A stretch of 64,000 bases of DNA from Pectinophora gossypiella. Lineage: Eukaryota; Arthropoda; Insecta; Lepidoptera; Gelechiidae. Where the stretch lies: positions 11,289,001 through 11,353,000 of the forward strand of contig NC_065425.1 in assembly GCF_024362695.1 (NCBI RefSeq). The letters run 5' to 3'. Shown piece by piece: positions 26,701 through 38,700 of this stretch. Under the pieces are notes generated by a model. The model was not told where the DNA came from. It made no database searches and saw nothing but the letters and a program-made list of their open reading frames with translations. The number at the start of each line of letters is the position of its first letter. The first letter of the stretch is position 1. A program made the position numbers and the translations under genes.

Positions 26701-29700
26701 ACAAAATATTGAAGACGTCCAGCATAATGTACCTGATGATCAGAAGCTATCGCCTCCGCTGTGGCTGGGTCCTCCGCGGCGGCGAGCGCGGCGGATGCCG
26801 CTGCTGCTGGGCTGCGCCGCTGCCTCGCGGCTGCTGTGGCGCTCGCAGGTTGGACCGGGAGCGGACATTGTCGTTGGAAGGCTTGTTGTTCATCTTGCGA
26901 TGTTGAGGCTTCCAGTTTAAATGGCTCCTATTTTGGGATTTATTTGCAAAATTTGCTTTAGTAAAAGTTTTTTGCATTACATATTTAAGATCATCTCCAG
27001 ATCACTGGATGTTTTTTGCGGCTTTCAACCTTTCGGACAGATTTTCTCCAAATAAATACTTATCTCTAGCTGATTCGACGAGGGCGTCTTTCAGACTTGT
27101 ATTTATTGAAGATATTACAAATTTCCTTCGATTTTGTGTTTCGTATCTATGAATGTCACACAACAAGCGACAAGCATCACTTATAGGTTTTAATATCTTC
27201 TGTGTAGATGATTCCTTTGAAACAATCAAATTAGTAGCCACTGCAAGTGCCGATATTGCTACGCCAAGCTGTCTTTGTGTGTACATTAAAGCAGAATCAC
27301 GTTTCACCATCATATCAGATATGGCTGCTTTAGCTTCCGGGTTGAGAGTAGGTGCGAGAAGTAGCTCACAGTTACTGGGCACTAAATACTCTTGTAAAAG
27401 CGCATCTCTTACATCTTTTGTGAGGCCTTTAGACAGTACATTTTGCCATCTATTCGCAATATCTTTGTGAATAGGATTACCGAGTGTGATATCGGTTTTT
27501 GGGGCATCTCCAAGCAACTGCAAAATTTCTTCATCTAATTGTATTTCATTAGACTTGTCTATTTCATCAGTACCTGGTTCTCTGTGTACATCTGCTGTTG
27601 TAGTAATCTTCGACGTGGTAGGCAGTTCGGTACATTCTGGCGAAGTAGATCTTTGCCTTGTTGGCGAAGGTGAGCACAGGTGTGACTCGTGCACCTCGCC
27701 ACGTGGTGACCGCGAGGCTGTGTGCGAGTCTCGGCGCGAGGTTGTTCTCTGGCGGGAACGACTTCTGCGTGGTGATCCACGTGGTATGAGTGGCATGTTA
27801 GCGCGTTCTCGCGGGGACTCTTCATTGGACACGTTGATGGAGTGCGCTGAAAAGGACGAAGCCTTTTAATATCATCGTGACAGTAACAGCCCAAAGTACA
27901 GCAGTACGTATCACATAAGTATAAGAAGACAACCCGAACTATAGTTGCCCGTATTGCCAAAGGCACACAGTGAGGTGATAGTGACAACCCAAATAATAGC
28001 AGCACGCATCACACGTTTTTGAAAAAAAAAAAATATTTTTTACTTACGTTCAGTATCGCTATCCGTAGACGAAGACAAACGTAAAACTCGACGACGAGGT
28101 AGGCTATTTCGTAATAAATCTTCTTTTAATTGTTTAAATCTTTTGTTCAATTCCTTTTCCAAATTGGTAGACTTCCGTTTTCCCATGTTGGCAGTATTTT
28201 TACTTCGGGGCACAGATAGAGCGTGCGAAGGCTTGAGCACGAAGACGAAGAATGACACAAGAACTAAAATAACGGGCGCAGGAAAGATCAATGACGGATG
28301 GTAGTGTTGCCATATTAAAAACTTAAATCTACCAATCTTTAAAAATTCGTGCGGGGGTAAAGCTTGGGGGCGAACCTACACCATGTAAACAATAAATCGC
28401 GTCGAATGAAGCTGTGAAACATAATTATAAACAAAACAGTCACTTATTACAAACAAAAATAAAATTAAAAAAAACTATAATAATTAAACAAAACTAATTA
28501 TAAAACAAATTATATACAATTAACAGTTCTTTAAACTCCGTGGTCTAGTGGTTGAGCGTTGGGCTCACAATCCGGAGGTCCTGGGTTCGATTCCCGGTGG
28601 AGACATATCACAAACATTACTTTGTGGTCCCTAGTTTGGTTAGGACATTACAGGCTGATCACCTGATTGTCCGAAAGTAAGACGATCCGTGCTTCGGAAG
28701 GCACGTTAAGCCGTTGGTCCCGGTTACTACTTACTGATGTAAGTATTTAGTCGTTATATGAGTCATGTCAGGGGCCTTTGGCGGCTCAATAGTAACCCTG
28801 ACACCAGGGTTGATGAGGTTGGTACTCCACCTCACAACCACACGATAGAAGAACAACAGTTAAACTAAAACTTACTTAAAAAGCCCGCCTCCAATCCTAC
28901 CCAGCGCTAATGTACCCATAATGCTGGCTGCGTCCATGACTTTAACGTTACTATTATTATTAAATAACATCTCCCACACATACCTACAGATGTATCTCTA
29001 CCTACCCACATTTACACACAACTGTAACTTTCAGAAACGCTACATCAACCTGGGCGTGAAGGCTCCGACAGCGGTGTCGTGGTGGATCCCCCTCAGCGTG
29101 ATGTGCCAGAGCGAGGCTGACCAGCCAGCAGAGCCAGTGCAGTGGCTGAGCGTGGAAGAGGGCGTCGCCAACGAGGTACGATGTATGATGAGGCGAAGGA
29201 AGCTTAAGGCCTCGAGTCCTGCAGACACCTCCTAATTTTATTTTAAGTTATACCCGTCATTTTCTTATCCGCCGAAAAGATGGTTTGCACAGGAATCACC
29301 ACCATTATGGTTTTTATCTAGAAATAGGAACCAGAATTAAAACACATAATAACGGGTTCTTACCGCGTTTAAATGGGGATATGAGACTCCTATACCCATT
29401 TAAACGCGGTAAGAACCCGTTATTATGTGTTTTAATTATGATAATAACCGCGTAAACTTAAAACAATGTATAAAGGAACCAGTCCAAAATGATGAAAAGA
29501 AAATCGTTTTAATGTTTTGAAAAAAGTATTTCATATGACTATTTTTGTAAGTAGCCTATAACTTAATGTATTTAATAGCTATTACTTGTCACATATTATT
29601 ATATCAAAATCATTAAAACTGTAAGTAAATCTTTTACTAAAAGTTCAAAATTGCCTTGCAAATGAAAAACATTGGTCGTGGGTACCTGCTTAATTTATTT

Positions 29701-32700
29701 TTTACAAAATGGCAACGGATGGAGATTTTTTTTTTTTAGTTTTGGTTTTCCCCGAAGGGTAAGGCAAAGGGAACTATGCCCATACAGCCATGTCTGACGT
29801 ATTTTTTTTCTTGATGATTAATGAAATGATGAAAGGTGATGATGATGAAACCTAAGCCCCCACCCTCGGAGTAGACTCCTACTCCGAACCCCAAACGAAT
29901 TAACTCAAAAGTCCGCATAAACTTTTGAGTTATGAAGCGGCTCCCCGGCACGAAGCGAAAATAGGCAGATACACTTTGTTTATTGAATACTCCAATATAA
30001 TAACACTCGCGAATGTCTTCCGACTAACTTAATGCGATCATTAACCACAAAACACCACTTCGTATTAATTATTTAGATTACTCAATGAAGAAAGCAACTG
30101 TCCCGTTCCCGTTTCCCGCCGAAAAGCCCAACGGATGGAGAGGACGTGGGATGACGTCAGCGCGGCTAAACTTTTTTTTATTTGCCCATTCGGGCAGGCA
30201 AAGGGAACTTATTCCATACAGCCTAGTCTTTGGTCGTCTTGATCTTTTTTGGAGAAGCACCCAGAAAATGTGCGCGGCTAACCTTGAAATGTTAGCTGTC
30301 ACTTTTGAGCATACCTTGCATTAGTTATACCATGCTTGTAACCTTCTTCAACTATTATATCTACTGTTTTTCACGATGTTCCTTGTCACCAGCAGCACCG
30401 CTTCGAACACTCGGCGAAGGCAAACGAGTGGATCATATTCAACTATGACATGATTGGTACGTATCATTCTCAAAGTCAAATATATACACTTCTCATCAAA
30501 AAAATCGAAACACTTCCGTTTTCATTGTTTCTGTCCGAATTTAACACAAAAAAGAATTCATACGATGAAAAAATAGTATTTTATGCAACAGTTGTATAAG
30601 AAGGGTCAAAAAATGCGAGTGGCGTGAGTTGCGATGTGAGCCTTGGCGAACATCGCAATAAGAGACGCCACGAGCATTTTTTGACCTAGTTATACAACGT
30701 TGCATACAATACTTTTTCTACGACGACGTCATTTTTCCTTTTTATTTTATACTTTTTAGTGTTTTGAAACGAAACACAAAAATTTTCCAATTTATTTTCC
30801 AACGCGCGGGAAAATGGCGGCAAATGTATACTTTTTTTTTATAGTATATCTATGGCACCAAACAAAGTAAAGGTGCCAGTTTCCAGGTCAAAAAAAAAAA
30901 AAAAACAACAACAATGCTTTTTTGCCGACATTATAGTACAGTTACACTTTGTAAACAATGCTTTTATAGGCCATAGAGCGTACACTTTTTCAAAGAGTTT
31001 AATTATGTATGTACTTATATTAGACTTTTTGGTTATTTAAATGCCAGATTAAAGTAGAGGAGTAGAAAAAATACATAAATGTATAGCTGGCAGTTTGGCC
31101 ATTACAGTAATAAGCGAAAATTCTAAATTCAAAATTAGAATTTCATTTGTTTATCTTATAAACGAAATGAATCACTGTTTTGAGACAAATGTGTGTTTAG
31201 GGTTGGAGTACATTTAGCGTTTAAAAACTAAAAATTGGCGCCTATCCTTAAACTTTTTGTTTTTTATTTCAATACTGTGACTTTGGGACGTCTGAAAAAG
31301 GTTTTTTTTCTAAAACGTATCGATACTTCGCCCACAGAAGCCGCCCAAGTTGTGGCATTGCTGGATTCTGGCCTTAGTCAGCGTGTTGTGGCTGCAAGAC
31401 TGCATCTAAGCCTGTCATCTGTTCATAGAGTCTATAAACGTTATCGGAAGACTGGTTTGTTCACGCGCCGTTCAGGATCTGGCAGGAATCGGGTCACTTC
31501 TGAGCGAGATGATCGATTTATTGTAACAACTTCTTTAAGAAATCGACGCCTTAACGCTTTTCAACTGCAGCAGCGGCTTCGTGTTGTACGAAGGGTGGCT
31601 GTAAGTGACTCTACAATTAGAAGAAGGTTGAAGGATCGTGGACTGGTACCGCATAAGCCAGCAAATGGGCCGAAATTAACTGCAGACCATCGAAGAGCGC
31701 GCCTTAACTTTGCACGTGAGCACCTAAATTGGTCATACCTACAGTGGAGCAAAGTTCTCTTTTCTGATGAGTGTAAAATTATGCTGTATGGTAACGACGG
31801 AAGGAACAAGGTCTACAGAAGAGACGGAGAACGCTATGCACAATGCTGCATTGAAGAAAAGGTCAGCTATGGTGGCGGTTCTGTAGGTATGACCAATTTA
31901 GGTGCTCACGTGCAAAGTTAAGGCGCGCTCTTCGATGGTCTGCAGTTAATTTCGGCCCATTTGCTGGCTCATGCGGTACCAGTCCACGATCCTTCAACCT
32001 TCTTCTAATTGTAGAGTCACTTACAGCCACCCTTCGTACAACACGAAGCCGCTGCTGCAGTTGAAAAGCGTTAAGGCGTCGATTTCTTAAAGAAGTTGTT
32101 ACAATAAATCGATCATCTCGCTCAGAAGTGACCCGATTCCTGCCAGATCCTGAACGGCGCGTGAACAAACCAGTCTCCCGATAACGTTTATAGACTCTCT
32201 GAACAGATGACAGGCTTAGATGCAGTCTTGCAGCCACAACACGCTGACTAAGGCCAGAATCCAGCAATGCCACAACTTGGGCGGCTTCTGTGGGCGAAGT
32301 ATCGATACGTTTTAGAAAAAAAACCTTTTTCAGACGTCCCAAAGTCACAGTATTGAAATAAAAAACAAAAAGTTTAAGGATAGGCGCCAATTTTTAGTTT
32401 TTAAACGCTAAATGTACTCCAACCCTAAACACACATTTGTCTCAAAACAGTGATTCATTTCGTTTATAAGATAAACAAATGAAATTCTAATTTTGAATTT
32501 AGAATTTTCGCTTATTACTGTAATGGCCAAACTGCCAGCTATACATTTATGTTTTTTTTTTCATCGTATAAATTCTTTTTTGTGTTAAATTCGGACAGAA
32601 ACAATGAAAACGGAAGTGTTTCGATTTTTTTGATGAGAAGTGTATATTTATTCAATTAATAACATACTCGTAGTTACAATCTGATTCGTCAATTTTTACA

Positions 32701-35700
32701 TAAGTAAATGTCTTTTGTTTTTACCTTTGATGGGTTTGACCGACAAAACCGACAGAGGGATTGTGTCCTCTAACATGATGGACTAATGTTATGGGCGATA
32801 GGCTGATCCCTTATCACCATAAGGTTCATCATATCCATCTTTGGAATTCGTATCAACAGTGGCTGCAAGTTGTCTTTGATTACTTGTGGCTCTGCCCACC
32901 CCATTAGGGATTACGGGCGTGAGTTTATGTATGTATGTATGTGTTTGATGGGTTTGCCCTTGGCCCTAGACTTGGCCGAAAGCATTGACGAGGCCTACTA
33001 ACTTGCATCAGTAAGTAGTAATCGGGGTCAACTGCTTAACGTGCCTTCCTAAGCACGGTTCACCTTACTTTTAGATAATTTGGTGATCAGCCTGTAATGT
33101 CCTAACTTCTTCTTCTTATCGTGTGGGTTGTGAGGTAGAATACCAACCTCATCAACCCTGGTGTCAGGGTTATAATTGAGCTGCCAAAGGCCCCTGACAT
33201 GTCCTAACAAAACTAGGGATCGAAAAGTGATTTTTGTGATATTATCCCGCCGGGATTCGAACCCAGGACCTCCGGATCGCGACTCCTCCTCGACCTCAGA
33301 GGTCAAATTTTAATACGTTGATAAATGCTCTTTCTCCAGCACCCTACCGCATAAACTATGACAAGCGCAATTGGCAGCTGCTTATCAAGACACTGAACAG
33401 CGACCAATACAGCACCATCCCACAGCTGGGCCGCGTCCAGCTGCTGTCAGACGCCTTCGCCTTCTCGTGGACACAGCAGCTTGACTACAGCATCACATTG
33501 CAGTAAGTCATTTCTACACCCCGGACACTTCATACAAAAAACCTTGCTTAACACAGACACATTGGTGTGTACAACACATGCGCATGTTGGTGTGACGTTG
33601 AGTGCGGCCAAATAGGAACTTTCCAGGCTACGTTTCCCAAAACATTATATAATGTTTTAAAAGGTCACAATTTTGATTTTGATAATGATACGATTTGTCG
33701 CATAACCAGAAACATACGTAACTTCATAATTAAAGCACATAATAACGGGTTCTTACCGCGTTTAAATGTGGATATGAGACTCCCGATATTTCGACACTGT
33801 TGCAAGTGCCATGATCACGGGATGACTGATGAGATTGGAGCGGAGTATGTAGATCCATAATTTTCTAAGGGCACATATCTGTCTACCCTCTTTCTTTGCC
33901 GCTTGTTTATGTTTTTGATATCGGAATGTTCGGAACCATCTGAACTCGCACCAAACTTCACTTTCACCATTTTTCACCGCATTAGGCCGTTTCAAGCTTT
34001 TTACAACACCTACTACTAAAACAATGTATACGTAACTTCGTCACGTCTAACTAGGCGTTTAAGTGTTCTGAATCTGACCTGGTCCAAACGAACCAGCGGC
34101 ATTGCCCCGTTGCACAGCCACTGACAGGCGTTGGACCAGGTCAGACGCAGACCTAGGGTCACCCCCTCTGACTTTGAGTCTCCGGCCGATCTCCCTGATC
34201 AATTCCCTCGCCTCACTACCCCAAGTTTTAAAATGTTTGTTTTCAACAAACAATGATTTGATTTGTTCTTTGCAGATTAGCGAACTACCTCCAACGCGAG
34301 ATGGAGTATTTGCCGCTCATGTCTGGTCTGCGCGGCATCAGCAAACTTGAGAGCGTACTACTGAGGACGTCCGAGTACGGAGCGCTGCAGAAGTTCATCC
34401 GCCAGCTCATAGGTGACCACATAAACATAACATAAACAGCCTATATACGTCTCACTGCTGCACAGGCCTCCCCTCAATTAGCCGGAGGGGGTATGGAGCA
34501 TACTCCACCACGCTGCTCCAATGCGGGTTGGTGGAGCTGTTTTTACGGCTGATAGCCGGGACCAACGGCATAACGTGCCCTCCGAAGCACGGAATCATCT
34601 TACTTTTTCGGACAATCAAGCCTGAAAAGTCCTTACCAAACAAAGATCGAGAGCCTAACGCTCTAACCACTAGACCACGGAGGCTGCATAGGTGACCATA
34701 ACATTGTTATACAGCAGAGAAAGCCGAAGATGTAGGTATACGAGTCGCCAAGCTTCAGTGGAGATGGGGAGGAAACTTGGCAAGATGGAACGACATCATT
34801 CGGACTAAAGTTGTTACGGAATAGTGGCCAAGGATATGCGATATCGAGACAGACCATCAGCCCGATGGTCGGATGACATTGAAGTATGCCAGAAAGCAGT
34901 GGATGAAACTTGCACAGGACCGGAAAGGATTGCGTGAAAGAGAGGAGGCCTATACCCAACAGTGGGTGGATTCAGGCTGAGTAGGTAGATAGAACCCACT
35001 CTGTCTTCCTTCCTGCACCTTGTGACAGGATCGGAGACGCTTTTACCTGCGACCCGCTGGTGCCGTGTGTTACCCGACCCTCCCAGTCATTTTTTTTTGA
35101 ATAAGCATTATTGTATTGTACAGGTGACCAGTACATGCAGGCGGGTGGATTGTCCAGGAAGGCGATCCTCAACGGGGAAGACCTCAACAGCGTCAAGTTG
35201 CAGGTGCGTGTCTGGTTAAGTCATCATCTCCCTAACGTTATCCCGTCGTCACAAGGTCCGCTTACCTAACCTGAAGATTGGACAGGGCCGGTTTTTTACA
35301 GAAGCGACTGCCTGACTGATCCGCGAACGGAAAACCAGTTCATAACACTTTCATTTGACGAAACTTATTGAGGCAGTATGCTAAGGGCTCTCACGCGGTA
35401 CAAAATTTAAGACAACAGGCCTGAGGTGCCCAGATGGGCGCGATCCTTCGCTCAGGGTGTCACTTGAGAGGATTATATTTGTAAGAGTTAATTGACCCTA
35501 GTGGGCCGATAGCGATAAGCGCTGAATGAGGGAAATCGACCACGCCGGCGAGGTCGGTATCGGGGACCAATACACTTTAGATGACATACCTCCGAAACGC
35601 ATTTAATAATCTTTGACTTAGACGATAAATTTGACTTCTTGCAGACGTTAACATCGACCTGGGCGTGCAAGTCGATGTATCCTGGGTGCGAGGAGAATGC

Positions 35701-38700
35701 AGTGGATCTATTCCAGCAGTGGATGGACGAGACCGACCCGGATGCCAACAACCCGTGAGTGCAATACTTATATACTTTATTACAAGGAAAAAACGGCCTC
35801 AGTGGTCTAGTGGTTGAGCGTTGAGCTCATGATCCGGAGGTCCCAGGTTCGAATCCCGATGAGAACATATCACGAAAATCATCTTTGTGATCCCCAGTTC
35901 GGTTAGGACATTACAGGGTGATCACCTGATTGTCTGAAAGTAAGATGATTCGTGCTACGGAAGGTACGTTAAATCGGTGGTCCCGGTTACTACTTAGATG
36001 ATGTGAGTAATCGTTACGTGTGCCATGTCAGGGGTTTTTGGCGGCCCAATAATAACCTTGATACCAGGGTTGATGAGGTTGGTAATTCACCTCACAACCC
36101 ACACGATAGAAGAAGACAAGAAAAAAATTTTCTTTACACAGTTGTCTCGACCATTATAGACGGCGATACAGCTCACCACCTATCACGTTGGTCTTACAGA
36201 AAGCTGGGTAGTACCCACACTGCAGTAGCGTGGTGGAGTATGCTCCAATTGATTAAGGGGAGGTTTGTGTCCAACACTGGGACGAATATAAGGCTTTATG
36301 TTATGTATTTCCTCCAGGATCCCTCTGGACCTCCGTCGTATAGTGTACTGTGTGGCGGTGAGGCGCGGCGGCGTACGAGAGTGGAGGTTCCTGCTGGCTC
36401 GCAACCAGAAGGCCAACGTCGCCAGCGCCAAGGACCAAGCCATGTACGGTCTGTCCTGTACGAACGTGGTCTGGATACTCCGGCAGTAAGTACCACCAAC
36501 AAATGACAAGAACAACAATATAGAGATGGTAAAAGAATACTTATGTCTCAAACACAAGATTTAAAACTAATTTTACAATTGTGTTCTCCCGTATCAGTTT
36601 CTGGCTACTAATGGCTGTATACTCCCGCATAATTTTCTCGCTACTAATGACTGTATACTCCTGCATCAGTTTCTGAATGACTGTATTTACCCGCAACAGT
36701 CTCTGACTACTAATGACTGTACTCCCGCACCATTTTCTGACTACTAATGACTGTATACTCCTGCATCAGTTTCAGAATGACTATTCTCCCGCAACAGTTT
36801 CTGGCTACTAATGACTGTATTTTCCCGCAACAGTTTCTGACTACTACTGACTGTATTCTCTTACATCAGTTTCTGGCTACTAATGACTGTATTTTCCCGC
36901 AACAGTTTCTGACTACTAATGACTGTATTCTCCCACATCAGTTTCTGGCTAATGATGATTGTATTCTTTCGCATCAGTTTCTGCCTAATAAAGACTGTAT
37001 TCTCCCGCATCAGCTTCGGGCTACTAAAGACAGCATACACCCGCATAATTTTCTGACTACTAAAGACTGTATTCTTCCGCATCAAGTAACTGTATTCTCC
37101 CGCATCAGCTTCGGGCTACTAATGACTGTATTCTCCCGCATCAGGTATCTGACGTGGTGCATAGAAGACAACTCAGAGGTTCGTCGTCAGGACGCGGCGC
37201 GCGTCCTAATACTCGTCATCCAATCGCCGGTCGGATACTACATCGCCAGGGACTTCATATACTCACGGTTCGACGACATCGCGCATGCGTGAGTTGGCCA
37301 TTTATACTAATAAATAGCATAGAGAAACCAATAATTATATTAGTTTTCATTAACAATGTGTTGTAGCATGGTGACGGGATAGCGCTAGGGAGATAGTAGG
37401 ATATAAGGTACGTGCTGGTTTTCAACTTACGACTTCAGAATGAGAGTCAGAGGTTTGTTTTTTTTTTACTTATTGTAGATTTGTCGCAGATGGCATTAAT
37501 TTTGGCCGGACAAATGGGAAGCGCTGAGGGCTCTCACCCGGCACGTAATTTACGACAACAGGCTTGAGGGTGTCCAGTCGGCTCAGGGCTTCGTCAGAGT
37601 GGATTATATTTGAAAGAATTAATCAAGCCCAGTGGGTCGATAGCCATAAGCGCTGAATGAGGGAAATCGTCGACCCGGTCGGTGTCGGGTTCTGAAGTGT
37701 TTGTTGTCGCGAGCTGATTGGCCGCCTCTCTGGCTAACGTAATCGCGCAGGATCGCAGGACTACCACGGCCATGACGTACGGACACGAGTACTAATATGT
37801 ATACACTTTGAAACCATGTCACATTCACTTTTTTGACAAATCAAACCGTAAGTCCCATTAAATGTCAAATATGATAGTGCGACAGGGTTCTAAAGTGGGT
37901 ACACGATATTGCTCATGACTGTACTTATAAATATTATCTGTGCAGGTTCAAATCACAAGGGCTGATGCGCCGCCTCGGGACCGTCATCAAAACACTGCTG
38001 GAACAGTTCACCACAAAGCGGGAGCTTGATGAGGTATGTCTAATCTAATCTATCCTACAAGATCCCACTGCTGGGCAAAGGCCTCCCCTTCATCTTTCCA
38101 TTTTTCGCGGTCCTGTGCGTACTCCGGCTAGTCCCTCCGGCAAGCGTCCAAGTCGTCACGCCATCTCTTTCGAGGTCTACCACGACGCCTGTACCCGTCA
38201 TGAGGCATCCAATGCGCGACGATCCGTGCCCACCGCTCATGATGTATGACACATTCCCTTTATTTATTTTTTCTATCGCGTGGATTCTAAATGTGCACGC
38301 GCTAGATGCGCCGTAGAAACCGCACGCGCCGAAGTCATCGAATTTGATAAATCTTTGGACACCATTTGTACATTCTTTTTCTTCTATAGTGGGGGTTGTG
38401 AGGTGAATTACCAACCTCATCAACCCTGGTTTCAGGGTTATTATTGGGCCAAAGGCCCCTGACATGGCTCAGGTAAAGGCTACTTACTTACATCAGTAAG
38501 TAGTAACAGGGACCAACGGCTTAACGTACCTTCCGAAGCACGGATCATTTTACTTTTTGGACAATCAGGAGATCAGCCTGTAATGTCCTAACCAAACTAG
38601 GGACCACAAAGTGATTTTTGTGATAATGTCCCCACCGGGATTCGAACCCGGGACCGGGATTTGTACATCGACCAAATTGGAGATGTCTTTAGAAAAGGTT

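Larger units (their letters stand above)
17264..28428 (-). mobile_element. DIRS-type tyrosine-recombinase retrotransposon, interrupted by BEL/Pao
   Basis: It is read on the - strand: gag, RT/RNase H, tyrosine recombinase. About 5.1 kb remain once the 6.1-kb BEL insertion is subtracted, a normal DIRS size. The outer 180-bp ends are inverted copies (near 17300-17483 and 28237-28428), both with ATTTATTGTTTACATGGTGT. An internal complementary region at 17580-17699 joins the complements of both extreme ends, the diagnostic DIRS arrangement. The whole element sits in APN intron 9. Confidence 0.92.
30487..32642. mobile_element. Fold-back Tc1-like element, head-to-head inverted duplication
   Basis: Both outer ends read CACTTCTCATCAAAAAAATC inward and are flanked by TA. 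The left arm holds a transposase 5' half on the + strand, the right arm the same half on the - strand; the arms meet near 31744-31885. The left arm also carries an insert at about 30574-31065. It sits in APN intron 11. Confidence 0.9.

Noticed and set aside
28530..28605. Possible tRNA gene
   Set aside because: Box A and B are present, but the acceptor arms do not pair and the sequence continues into a SINE body; the same holds for every tRNA-like head in the window.
36585..37144. CRISPR-like array
   Set aside because: Units are contiguous without unique spacers, and the host is an animal.
36747..37292. 181-codon frame through the minisatellite into exon 17
   Set aside because: Open frame through repeat units without an ATG in coding context; treated as intron, though its openness is discussed as a finding.
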